From: Ashinkailepas kermadecensis
Lineage: Eukaryota > Arthropoda > Thecostraca > Neolepadidae
Assembly (NCBI GenBank): GCA_034440615.1
Contig: JAOTOM010004954.1
Coordinates: forward strand, 399,501-463,500
Reading direction: 5' to 3'
DNA length: 64,000 nucleotides
Every line of letters begins with the position of its first letter. Within the stretch, counting starts at the first letter, position 1. Of the stretch, positions 33,976 to 44,828 are shown piece after piece. Both the position numbers and the translations under genes were made by a program. The notes beneath the pieces are model-generated. The model saw only the letters and a list, made by a program, of their open reading frames with translations, searched no databases and was not told where the DNA came from.

Positions 33976-34512
33976 CTATGATTTCATCAATTGTATCGAC
34001 CGCCGTTTATTTCAAAGTAATCATTTACGGAAAAATGAGTGGTCGCATCTTCTTAATCACGTCAAAAAGCATCGCGTTCCAAAAAGATTCAAAAAATCAA
34101 GTTAGGTATCTTGATCTGCAAATTTACCAATCATTGACTTGGGACAGTGGTACCTTTGTATATACAAAGTGACACCGCTGATGTCTATGGCATTACGCAA
34201 TACAATATCCGAACCTAGCACTAATGACCTCATTGCATAACTACTTACAGATGCTGACATAGAATGGTGTAATCGCACAAGGCAAGAAGTGTATCCTGTT
34301 GATTACAAGAAATCAATGTGACAGAAGTTGGTGCACTTATTGTTTGTAGATCATGGTAAAAGTATGCACGACGTTCTCATGGCTTTTGAGGAGGTACAAA
34401 TTTGCACAAAACCGTTTCATAAAGACATAAAAGATCAGTGCAACTTTGAGCCACAAGGGCCCTTCTTGGTTGCACTCTGTACACTGAACCAGTTGTCCAT
34501 CAAATGTGTTGA

Positions 34513-37500
34513 TCAACTCTCCCTGGAATACAGAAAAACAAGCCCCCTATTCTTATAATGATTGTCTATGCTGTTCTTAAAGATGTTCAGTGTGTTGCTA
34601 CTGACAATGGTTTTTGGCAGCTGGTTCCAGTGTTCTACTACCCTGTTGGTGAAGAAGGGCTGTCTTAACCTTGTCCTGCTGTGATTAACTTTAATTTTGA
34701 ATTGATGACCCCTAATTGCATCATTTCTGTTAAATTCAAACAGTTCCCTGAGATAACCCTGTTCCTGACCATGGACAAATTTAAAGACCTCGATGAGATC
34801 TCCTCTCAGCCTTCTATATCTAAGTGAAAACATATTCAATTTCTTCAATCTTTCCTCATATGCCAGGTTGCCCATACCATTCACCATTTTTGTTGCCCTC
34901 TTTTGTACTCTCTCTAAAAGCCAACAATCTTTTTCATAACTAGGGGACCAAGCTTGGACACAATATTACAGATGTGGCCTGACATATGCACAATAAAGCT
35001 TCCTGATGACTTCCTCACTTTTGTATGATACATTCCTATTTATTGCCCCAAGCATTCTTAGTGCCTTCTTCCTGGCTTCTTTGGTCTGTTCTGATGCCCC
35101 CAATTTTGTGTTCAAAATAACACCTAAGTCCTTCTCCTGCTGAGTCACAGATAGTACTTGGCCACCCATCAAGTATGGAGCCTTGATATGCTGCCTACCT
35201 ACATGCATGATTTTGCACTTATCAAAATTAAATTTCATTTGCCATTTTTCGGACCACTTTACAAGCTCGTCTAAGTCTTTCTGCAGCAAGACCTGCTCAT
35301 TGTGCCCTGTTATTGCCCTAAAGACCTTCAAATCATCTGCAAGTTTCAAAACCTTACTGCTTAGGCCACTTTCAATGTTATTTACAAGCATAATGAACAA
35401 TAGTGGTCCCAGTACTGACCCTTGGGGGACTCCACTGAGAACATTTTGCCATGATGATTTTGTACCATTTAGCATCACTCTCTGCTGTCTATCTGAAAGC
35501 CACAACCCTATCCATTTTAGGATGTTACCCACAATACCATGGGCCTGAAGCTGCATCATTAACCGTTTATGAGGTACCTTGTCAAAGGCCTTGCTAAAGT
35601 CAAGATATGCTACATCAACCTGATTTCCCTTATCAAATTGTTCTGTAGCAAAATAAAAAAAGTCCAAGAGATTTGTGAGACACGATCGCCCTTTTCTAAA
35701 CCCATGTTGAGTATCTTGAATCACTCTGTTTCCTTCCAGAAAACTAACTATTTTATCCTTGATAATTGATTCAAGTACCTTGCAGACTAGTGATGTGAGG
35801 CTTACTGGCCTATAGTTTTCAACTTTCCCTCTTTCTCCTTTCTTGAAAATAGGAACTACATTTGCCCTTTTCCAATCTGTTGAAATTTCATTTTGTGAAA
35901 CTGATCTACAAAATATTATACTGAGTGGAATTGCCAATTCTTTTTCAGCTTCCTGCAATACCCTAGCATAGATTCCATCAGGTCCTGCTGCCTTGTTTGG
36001 CTTTATTTTCCTGACATAATTCAAAACAACATCACTGTCAATGAAATCAACATCATGTAACTGATCACCTGTTGCTGGGCTGTGGTTCACAGTTGGCAGA
36101 TTTGTCACATCCTCCAATGTAAACACTGATTTAAACTGCTTGCTCAATTCCTCAACCATCTCACTATCCTCACTCAATATAATCCCATTTACTTCCAGTG
36201 GACCAATTGTGCTTGAAAATTTACTGAGCTTGTAGAAACTAAATAACTTTTTACTGTCCCCATTACAGTTCCTAGCCAAATCCAATTATTTTGCTCGCTT
36301 TGCTGCTCTGGTTTTCTGTTTCACAGCGTCTCTAGCTTTTTGATACAACCTTAGATTTACTATATTTGAAGCTTCCTTAAATACTCTAAATGCATCTTTC
36401 TTAGCCTTAATTGCTTGTGTCAAATCTGGTGTAAGCCATGCTGGCTTTCCTACTCTTCTTTTGTGCCTTTGCTTTTGGGGGACATGTCTAATCTGAATTT
36501 CCCTCAAGTGAGATTTGAACTTTTCCCACATTTCACAGGCATTTAAATTGGAGAATTCTTCTTCCCATTTTATGGCACTTAAAGCTGCTCTTATGCAGTC
36601 AAAGTCTGCCCTGTTAAAATTTGGAACCTTTGCCAAATTATCCTTGATTGTCCCTGCTACATGTGCCTTGAATCTCACTATGTTATGGTCACTTCTTCCC
36701 AGAGTTTCTCCTACAGTCAAGTCTTGAACTAAATCACTTAAATCCAAGAAGACAAGGTTCAAGAATGAGCCCTGCCTAGTTGGTTCTGTAACAAACTGGT
36801 GTAAGAACAGGTCCTCTTCAAGGCATTTCCTAAACAGTTTACATGCTGGGGAGCCAACACCAACATTTTCATATCCTTTTAGATTAAAGTCACCAAGAAT
36901 AAGGCATTTCCTCTGAAACTTTCTACTGATTTCCTCACAAATCACTTTATCAAGCTCCAGTTGCTGAGAATGTGGCAAGGTTCCTGATCGATACAAAGCT
37001 CCTATCCTCAGTTTATTGCTGTTGCCTTTTCCCACAGCAACATCAAGCTAAATGGACTCCAGAGACACATTTTTACCCCATCTGCTACTTTTTGAGAACT
37101 GTATAAGCTATTCACATACAGCATTACACCACCCCCTTTCACTGCTGGACCCCTATTGCATGAAAACATATTGTATCCCTGGATCTCATAGTCCTGCAAG
37201 TTATCCCCAAAATACCCCTCACTGACCCATGCCTCAGTAATGCAAACAAAATCTGGTTCCTCATCAGCAACATAACACTTGAACTCGTCAAATTTGGATC
37301 GAATACTCCGAGCATTAAGCATCATACACTTAAGAAATGTTCCATAACCATCTTTGGTTTTTTCATGCTGAGTAGCGCTATCATCTCTGGATGAGCTACC
37401 ACTCTGCCTCCTTGATCTACTGCCATCCCTATTTGCTGACTGTGAGGTTCTATTGCCTATGCTGTCACTATTGGCATATTCATGAGATGGTAATGCCACT

Positions 37501-37514
37501 TCTTCCCTCCCCAC
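34513..37514 (-). pseudogene. CR1 family A ORF2 (endonuclease and reverse transcriptase)
   Basis: Three main frames. 37514-37008 is the endonuclease N-terminus. 37035-36286 is the endonuclease C-terminus with GDFNLKGYE and GRSDHNIVRF. 36285-34966 is the reverse transcriptase, with VVPIFKKGERGKVENYRPVS, AYLDFSKAFDKVPH, GVPQGSVLGPLLFIM and LADDLKVF. 34887-34513 is the C-terminus. Lesions: an A-run frameshift and TAG at about 37050, shared with copy 3; a GAA to TAA change at 36288; and a break near 34966. Otherwise it is long and little decayed. The product would nick and reverse-transcribe at the target site. Confidence 0.87.
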
Positions 37515-37522
37515 CCCATTAT

Positions 37523-38459
37523 CTAGTTTCCCTGAAGGACATGTTCATACACTTTACTTAACACTTGCACCCCCTTCTCGGAGAAGTTCAGGCCATCCCT
37601 TTGATAGAGGTCCCATGAACCATAAAACCTGCACCACTTGTCAACAAAGGTCAAACCTAACTCATTGCAGAGCCTACCCACCCTGGCATTGGCTGCCAGC
37701 ACCCTAGAGCTCCACTCAGGGGAGACTTCAGCCCTGGGCAGAATAGCTGTCACAATAACTCTGCTTTTGCTCTGCTTCAGGGTGGCCAGAAGGGCCCTGT
37801 AGTCCTGCAGCAGCTCCTCACTCCTAGCAGGACCTACGTTGTTCACTCCTACCTGCACTATAACTGTACTAAACTGGTCCTCACTGGTGGCCTGTGCCAC
37901 CACTGGGACCAGGTCTCTAACCTTGGCACCAGGCCTGGTGATGCACCTCCTGCCTCTCCTACCTTTACAGAAAACTATCTAAATGCTGCACCCGAGAGTC
38001 TCCTACCACCAGCACCGTCTCCTTGCTGCTACCACTGCTATCACTATCCTGCGGGCAGTCCTCCAGTGCCTGGAACCTATTGGATGTTATTACTCCTGCC
38101 TGTTGAGCTGCTTCACTAGGTTGCTTCCCACTCCTACCACCTACCACCTGCCACTCACTGCCCCCTTGCTTAGGCTCACTCCTCCAAATCCTCCACCCCG
38201 ACTTTAAACCACTGCCCGTCATGTGCGCTACAACTAGAAATCTTCTGTTCACTAGGAATACTTCTCTCTTCAGATCTCCCTGCCACCTCCACAGCAGGGG
38301 AAGCTACAGTTACCTGGTGGCCTGTGACCACCTGGGCATAGGATGCCCCTGCTACAGACTGCCCCTTACATGTTACCCTTTCTGGCCAGCCCTGTGAAGC
38401 AAGGGAAGCTTTGAGCTTGGAAAGCTCTGCCTTAAGGGCCCTAACCTCATCCTCTAGTG
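37523..38459 (-). pseudogene. CR1 family A ORF1 with SGNH (GDSL) esterase-like domain
   Basis: Frames at 38252-37965 and 37903-37523 with a break near 37930. Seen: VLVVGDSRVQHLD (block I with the nucleophile Ser), VIVQVGVNNVG (block III, with Asn-Asn) and YQRDGLNFSEKGVQVL (block V; the usual His is Asn here). Known: CR1-type ORF1 proteins can carry this esterase domain. The replacement of the catalytic His by Asn, versus His in copy 3, suggests loss of activity. Confidence 0.75.
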
Positions 38460-38782
38460 CCTACATCCTGGTAGTAACCATCCTAAAGGCTGCAGCTTAT
38501 TCCTAGATTGCGATTGAAAAGTAACTTGCTGCAGAATGATTTACCAAATAACAGAGCAGAGCGAAATAACCGACAAAGCTTAGGTCTATGCTAGTTCCTA
38601 ACTATGCAGCACTTACAAGGTAATCACTGTGCAGAAAGTTGACTGGTTTTAAAGAAAGAAGAAATCACTTGCTGAATAACTGCCAAAAATGAAATAAATA
38701 GCTGAAAACACTAGACAAAGACACACTAGACACACTAGACAAAGACAGACAGAATGGACAAAATGGCACTGGGCAGCATCTC

Positions 38783-39327
38783 GGTATTCTCCAAGTATTA
38801 CCCCTCACGCTTTGTTTATATCAACAATGCATCCGAGTCGCAGTCGGCTGACTACCAGTCAGCTATTAGTGACGTCACTCAAACGTGCAGAAACAACACT
38901 TCCATACGAGTGCACCGAATGAGCCCAGGGCGTCACCAGGAATATTTGTAAGGGTTAGGTTAGGTTAGGTTTTCATCATCATGAAATCGAATCTGCACAC
39001 ACTCCCCTAGCAGGAAATTCCTTGTGCTGTATCTAGTGACATCTCAGCCACCACCCATGAAAGGAAAATGTCCTGTGAAGCCCTGAATATATACCTCCAC
39101 AACTGCTTCGCAGACGTAGATTTGCTTCTGACGCCCATGGATTAAGTCCACATCGACCCCTTAGAAATATTCCTGGTGACGCCCTGGCCTCATTCGGTGC
39201 ACTCGTATGGGTGTTGTTTCTGTACGTTTGAGTGACGTCACTAACAGCTGACTGGTAGTCAGCTGACTGTGACTCGGATGCATTGTTGATATAAACAAAG
39301 CGTGAGGGGTAATACTTGAAGATTACC
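38783..39327. mobile_element. Foldback element with ~170-bp inverted arms (Mutator-like MITE)
   Basis: The arms at 38783-38955 and 39157-39327 are near-identical inverted copies. Each starts GGTA(T/A)TCT(C/T)CAAGTATTAC. The element is flanked by a perfect 9-bp direct repeat CAGCATCTC (38774-38782 and 39328-39336). A 9-bp duplication with very long inverted repeats is typical of Mutator-like elements. The loop of about 200 bp has a TTAGG-type run and no coding frame. Confidence 0.8.
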
Positions 39328-39693
39328 CAGCATCTCTTGGTGTAAATATTATAATCTGCTTGCTAAAAAAGAAACTTATGAGCTAAAACTATGCAAATAT
39401 ATGCACAGAAGTAATTGCTAAATACCTATCCACAGTTAAGCCTAGGATACTGTCCGGCAGAGTGGGAAACTTACTTTCCGGGTTGGGAGTCGGAGTGCAA
39501 ACCGATATCTTCCGGAGTACATTTTCATAAGACATTATTTTTTATGCATGGAATCTGTTTACCAGTAACCAACCAGAAAGACCTAACTCAGACCTACATA
39601 ATATGCATAAGTAATATCATTCTCATTTTTGGTCAGATGAAATATCAAAACATAGGAACAAGGAAGTGAACAATGGATGGGACCGCCCGGCAG

Positions 39694-40466
39694 TAGTCGG
39701 TTTTACAGCGGCAATTTGCTCTCCCGTCTAGTCGCTTTTCATCCTTCCAAGTCATTCCTTGCTTCAACTAAACATTCCAGACACGAACTAAAAAAGTACA
39801 TCGACGAACATTTATTATTAACAAGAATTGGTTTCACTCGTTTTTTTAGGTTTTTCATTAACAAAACTTGTTTCTTGGTGGTGAGAATAAAACGACTTTA
39901 GACTGATTGTTTTAGTATAATTTTCCTTAAACCATTTTATATTCCAAAACCCATATGCCAATAGACGGCAAGTAACGGATCAGTCGGTACACGAGCGTCC
40001 TACTCGTTGGGTGTGTTGTGAATATTTATTAGTTGTGCGGTGTGAGCATGTCGGGAGTATCAGGTATCGATTTATAAACTTAGTTGACATCGGATTAAGT
40101 ATACTTTTGTTAACATTTTCTCTACCGTTGCTCAGTAAATTGGCTTATAACTGCATCCTTCGCTAATTTAACAATAGCGCCAATTTGTCATCTGGCAGTC
40201 ATTCGTCGGCTGCCAGATAGCGTAGAGCTGGGTACAGGCTCCACAGAAATCAAAAAGCTTATTGTTATTTGCTAATGTTCGTAAGTTTAATTCTACTTCT
40301 TTCAGCAGCATCGATAGTAAAAACTATTTCGTTATTAAAACTGTTATGAGAATTAGATTTGCTGGTCGCTTTTAATTTATGCGGATCATTAAGCCAGATC
40401 TTCTCCCTCTATCTTGTTCCTGAGACCACGTGACCTGGGAGCAAATTTCCGCTGTAAAACCGACTA
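39694..40466. mobile_element. Inverted-repeat DNA element with TA borders
   Basis: Ends GTCGGTTTTACAGCGGCAAT (from 39696) and its complement (to 40464, one mismatch), each next to TA. About 30 bp of inverted repeat and 773 bp in total. No transposase frame is seen, so it is non-autonomous; Tc1/mariner-like is a guess from the TA. Confidence 0.65.
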
Positions 40467-40469
40467 GTG

Positions 40470-41570
40470 ACTCCTAATAATCAGCACTGTTTCGTTTCTC
40501 GTAACTCACAGGAGCAATGCGCTTTCCTTTCACTTTTGGCTCAGTACAAGGCTAGCCATATGAAAAACAAACAAAAATACTTCACACTTCACCCTCAGCT
40601 CAGAGCGCATACCTACCAACGCAGCCAATTTCCCACGTAATACGAACGCAACTCCGCTACCGCACACGCCACAGTTGGATGTGATCAAAGCAAAGGATCA
40701 AGGTCAAGGTCTTGTGTTTACTGTTAACTTGTGTGGACACTGTTAACCATGTGTTCAAAGTTGCTAATGGTTATGACGTCATATAAAAATTACCTGACAT
40801 TGATTAGTTGACGGACAGATTTCGTAACAGAAAACGCTAACGCAGCCAATTCTGATCGGTGCCCTCCGAGCCTCCGGAGAACGTCTCTTAAAACTGTCAA
40901 ACTTTCCCACTATAGGGTGGCAGAAACACAGCTTTTCCGAGACGCGGCTCCAAAGCCGGAGAACAGTGTACTCAGTGCGCATGCGCATCTTTTTGCAAGT
41001 TGTAGTCGGCGTGTTGTTGTCGGCAATTGAGGTTGAGATTTGAGGAAATTGAGGTTCAGCAATCGGTGGTTGAGATTGACGGAGTGTGTGAGGATGTGGT
41101 CCGGCTGCTGACTGCTACAAAAAAGTGGTTAGTTTGAGTGGTGACCGTAAGTGTAATAACCGGCATTTTTTTGGTGTATTTCTGTGTTTGTTTTTATTCA
41201 TATCTTTGTTCCCACATTTGTGTCGGAGTACATGTGAAGCCCATCCTATCCAGTATGAACCCGGAGTGCAGAAATGTTTTCAGAGATCAAATATCTTAAG
41301 AAGTGCCTTAATTCCCACCCTGCTGTCCGGTTCTGCAACAACTTATCTCGAAAGCAGGAGCTCCACACCGACGTGCTTCCACCTTGACACCCTTACCAAC
41401 AAACGAAAGTTTCGCCCGTATAAGCCAACTTAACCTGCTTGTGGGATGCCCTCCATTTCCCAAACTTGGAAATGGGCTCACTTGTGGAAAAAGCGAAGGG
41501 TCAAGGAAGTCCGGGCACATTTCGAATGCTCTAGAAAGTTGTAGGTATTGAACCTTTAGCACGTCATGAC
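40470..41570. other. No gene recognised
   Basis: Unique-looking sequence between two mobile elements. Frames such as 41125-41433 have a hydrophobic start but no family resemblance. Confidence 0.35.
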
Positions 41571-41785
41571 TGTGACGGTCGCTTCCGGCGAGACCGATTG
41601 ACATCTAGTGGTGTGAACGTGCACTACAGGTTTGGTGCGTGATAAGCAGAGCAGTGCTGCTGGACTGGGCGAGCGTCATGATGCGTCACGTGTGGGCTGG
41701 AAGGATAATGGATAAGTTGAGTTAAGCAGAGATATTGAGTAGTGTAACTTGTCTTACAAGAGTGGGGAATAAACAATACGTTACA
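41571..41785 (+). repeat. 5' LTR (215 bp)
   Basis: Begins TGTGACGGTCGCTTCCGG and ends CAATACGTTACA. Matches 44610-44828 along its length. Confidence 0.9.
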
Positions 41786-41803
41786 TGGTGTCAGAAGCGG
41801 GAT
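41786..41803 (+). promoter_or_regulatory. Primer-binding site, tRNA-Leu type
   Basis: TGGTGTCAGAAGCGGGAT begins right after the 5' LTR. It is complementary to the 3' end of eukaryotic tRNA-Leu (CCCACTTCTGACACCA) apart from one base. Confidence 0.75.
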
Positions 41804-41834
41804 TATGCAAGTCGCATTTCGAACCCCAGCCGAT

Positions 41835-41891
41835 GGGCGCGAATGATCAATTCTGGTCGAAGCGCCCTAAAGCCCAAATAACTAACTAACA
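41835..41891 (+). mobile_element. Short LINE/SINE 3' end with 13-bp duplication
   Basis: 57-bp insertion flanked by AACCCCAGCCGAT (41822-41834 and 41892-41904). It consists almost only of the stem-loop GGGCGC...GCGCCC, then TAAAGCCCAAATAAC and a TAAC tail. Confidence 0.88.
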
Positions 41892-42100
41892 AACCCCAGC
41901 CGATTGGATTTATCCGCCCCGATCCTGGAGGCAACATGGCGGACCTGGCGTCGGGACGGAATACTACGTGACGGCGACGGAACTCACGTCCAAGCCGGTC
42001 CCGTGCAAGTCTCCGTAAACCACCGGTCGTGACCTGCGCGTGATGGAGGGCGCCGACGTGGCCGTCGTAGCCCAGTCTCCCTACTGGTGCAAGGATGCAG

Positions 42101-42155
42101 AAGAAGTGCAAATTCTGCAGTCTGGTCCATCCATTAGCTCGTTCTTACTGTGTGG
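42101..42155 (+). pseudogene. Gag zinc-knuckle remnant
   Basis: Reads KKCKFCSLVHPLARSYC, a Cys-x2-Cys-x3-His-x6-Cys cluster like the nucleocapsid finger of Mag-type gypsy elements. Stops surround it. Confidence 0.5.
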
Positions 42156-42910
42156 CCGGGGGAAAGCGGTATCGAATTGTGCGTAGTTCAACCACTTCGC
42201 GGCAGTGAAGTGTGCCGCCACGCAGCGATGCCAGCGCCTGCGCGGTCCAGTCGTGCCGATCTCGCCCGGTGTCCTGGCCAGTGCCATTGTTCCCGCCCAA
42301 CGCCTCCCGCTGGATATCCGGGTGACCGTCAGCCGCCCGTCGCGGCCACTAGGTGGCAGCAGCTACGCGCGGTCGCCGCCAAGAGGGCATCACCGGAACT
42401 TGCCACCGACACTCCACTAGTACGACTTGATGACGTCTCAGACTGAGTACCTTGACACCGGAGAGCAGTGCCCGAGCAAAGCGCATACGATTCCGTGTGC
42501 AAGGCATAGCAATCTAGTTGCATTTTTTCTTGTTAGACTGACTGAGTGTGATGCCTCTGGATGAGTATGTATGGGGAAGCTCGCTGGCAGGTGTGACGTC
42601 ACTGCGGCCGCAATGTGACGTCAGTGTGGCTGACATGCGACGTCAGTGTCAGTAGCTGATCTCGTGCGGAGTTCAGCGGCTGTTGGAGTCGCTAGTTAGG
42701 TCGGGTGGAAGTCCACTGGTGGCCTTCAATATAGCAGGGAGAGGTCGTGCGGAAGTGGTGTTCGGCGCTGTTAAGATCCACCGCAAACCTGCCTTTGTGA
42801 AGATGCCTGTCCGTTGAGTCTGATGTGCTCGGATTGAGCAGGCGAAGCTTTCGCGGTGCCGCGATCTGTCTTGTACTACGCAAATGCATGCTTTTTCAGC
42901 CGAGATTGTA

Positions 42911-43435
42911 CAGTGGCGTCTGACCTAAGATGTCGACTTTAGCTTTGTGCTGTTACCGTGGCTTGGAAGATGTTGACTAGCTGGTAGCGTCTGGCCTAAG
43001 ATGTCGACTGAAGCTGTGTGCTGTCATCGTGCCTTGGACGATATTGACTAGCTGCATGCTGTTATCGTGCCTTGGACGATGTTGTCTTTAGCTGGTGGTG
43101 TCTGACCTAAGATGTCGACTTTAGCTGTGTGCTGTTGCTGTGCCTTGGACGATGTTGACTTTAGCTGGTGGCGTCTGACCTGAGATGTCGACTTTGGCTG
43201 TGTGCTGTTGCCGTGCTTTGGACGATGTTGACTTTAGCTGGTGGCGTCTGACCTAAGATGTCGACTTTAGCTGTGTGCTGTTGCTGTGCCTTGGACGATG
43301 TTGACTTTAGCTGGTGGCGTCTGACCTAAGATGTCGACTTTAGCTGTGTGCTGTTGCTGTGCCTTGGACGATGTTGACTTTAGCTGGTGGCGTCTGACCT
43401 AAGATGTCGACTTTAGCTGCGTGCTGTTGGGCCTG
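42911..43435. repeat. 73-bp minisatellite inside the LTR element
   Basis: About seven units starting GATGTCGACTTTAGCTGTGT. Starts at 43111, 43184, 43257, 43330 and 43403 are exactly 73 apart; units on the left are irregular (71 and 111). Confidence 0.92.
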
Positions 43436-43977
43436 GGACGAGGTCGACGAGCCAAAAGCTTTTGGCCGGGCGTGCCGCACTTTCTTGCCCACTCGACGGG
43501 AAATCTGAACCCTCAGTATACCTCGACCGTACAGGAAGATATGCTTCGACAAAAGGTTCGCCAGGCGCTTTATTGTTGCCCGGGAAAGAAGCACCTGCCT
43601 ACACTCCGGCCTGGTCAGTCAGTACGTATGCGGCAGCCAGGGCGGCCCACCTGGTCCCCGGTGTATGCGTGGGTGCTGCGGACCCTCGCGCCTATTGGGT
43701 ATGTGTACAGGGCGTGACGTATCGTAGGAATCGTTGCCAACTGCTTGCAACGAATGACCCCCCAACAGCCCAGGAAGAAGCCCTTAATGCCGGCCCTCAG
43801 TCGGCACAAGTGCCACCGGTGCATCCCAGTTCCCTTGCACGGTCTGCTGGCTCGGAGGTCTTTCCGTCTGGTCAGCCCGCAGCCCTTAGGATCCCCGCTT
43901 CCCCTTCGCACCCAGAGCCGCGCCGTTCCTTGCGCCTGGTATGTCCATCTTCATATCTGGCTGATTACGTACGATAG
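43421..43977 (+). pseudogene. Gypsy integrase C-terminal remnant
   Basis: Frame 43421-43717 contains GRGRRAKSFWPGVPHF and LPTLRPGQSVRMRQPG. After a frameshift, 43462-43977 continues with GVTYRRNRCQLLATNDPP. This is the post-catalytic end of the Ty3/gypsy integrase (G-R-R-x-K, L-x-P-G-x-x-V-R-M, Y-R-R-N-R-x-x-L). The catalytic core, reverse transcriptase and protease are gone. Confidence 0.78.
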
Positions 43978-44024
43978 CGTTTCATTCGCCATGTGTGCTT
44001 CGCTGCTTTGCCGACGGTATGGGG

Positions 44025-44090
44025 GGGGGGGGGCGCTGCATGACCTCTGCAGTCGATTCGCCCCCTAAACCCCAATAACCAACCAACCAA
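44025..44090 (+). mobile_element. Short LINE/SINE 3' end with 13-bp duplication
   Basis: 66-bp insertion flanked by CCGACGGTATGGG (44012-44024 and 44091-44103). It holds GGGGGCG...CGCCCCC, TAAACCCCAATAACC and an AACC tail, a stem variant of the element at 41835. Confidence 0.87.
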
Positions 44091-44609
44091 CCGACGGTAT
44101 GGGCTTTCTGTTGTGTCGTTATCGACCTGTCAGTATGAACAGTATGCCATTCTACGGTGCTAGTATAGATTTGCTGATGTATCGGCATCGGCGCTCTGTG
44201 TCGGTATGGGGTTCCTCGGTCGATATGGTCATGTTGTGTGTGTGCGTGCATTCGGTTGTTTTGGTATAGGCTTACTGTGTCAGCATGGATCTTCTGCAGT
44301 GTCAGTATGGATCTGCTACTGTGTCAGTGCGGATCTGCTGCCGTCACAATCCTCGCGACGAGAGTTGTCGTGCCTGCTTAGCTTTGCTATCGCCTTCGTT
44401 GCTGCGTGTTGCCGTGATACCTGTGTGCTCGTAACTTCGATGCCCATGTTTGCCTTGAGAGGCCCGAACAAGGTTAGGTCGCGATGCTGTTCGTGCGATG
44501 CCATCCGTTGGACTTCCTCGCATCGGAGAGGAAAGAAGATGTGACCTGATAGCCATCTCGCGGTGGGATGCTGTTTGTAGTCTAGTCTCGTTTCGGAAGG
44601 GAGATGAGA

Positions 44610-44828
44610 TGTGACGGTCGCCTCGGGAAAGACCGATAGTCATCTAGTGGTGTGAACGTGCATTGCAGGTTGGTGCGTGGTAAGCAGAGCAGTGCTGCCG
44701 GACTGGCCGAGCGTCATGGCTGCGTCACGTGTGGGCTGGAAGGATACTTACTGGATAAGTTGAGTTAAGCAGAGATTTTGAGTTCTGTAACTTGTCTTAC
44801 AAGAGTGAAGGATATACAATATGTTACA
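44610..44828 (+). repeat. 3' LTR (219 bp)
   Basis: Begins TGTGACGGTCGCCTCGGG and ends CAATATGTTACA. Differs from the 5' LTR by scattered substitutions and small indels, implying a moderately old insertion. Confidence 0.9.

Larger units (their letters stand above)
34435..38700 (-). mobile_element. CR1 family A, copy 4 (most complete)
   Basis: Runs on the minus strand from a 5' region near 38.7 kb to a 3' UTR at about 34440 (complement of TGGCTCAAAGTTGCACTG, then TTTTATGTCTTTATG). It has both ORFs and the longest open reverse-transcriptase frame of the window. It faces copy 3 across about 1 kb. The 5' limit is approximate. Confidence 0.85.
41571..44828 (+). mobile_element. Degenerate Ty3/gypsy LTR retrotransposon
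   Basis: 3.26 kb bounded by matching LTRs (41571-41785 and 44610-44828), both TG...CA. A primer-binding site TGGTGTCAGAAGCGGGAT directly follows the 5' LTR and a purine tract GGAAGGGAGATGAGA precedes the 3' LTR. Flanking pentamers ATGAC and ATGAT are one mismatch from a duplication. Only gag zinc-knuckle and integrase C-terminal remnants persist; a 73-bp minisatellite fills the middle. Confidence 0.88.
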
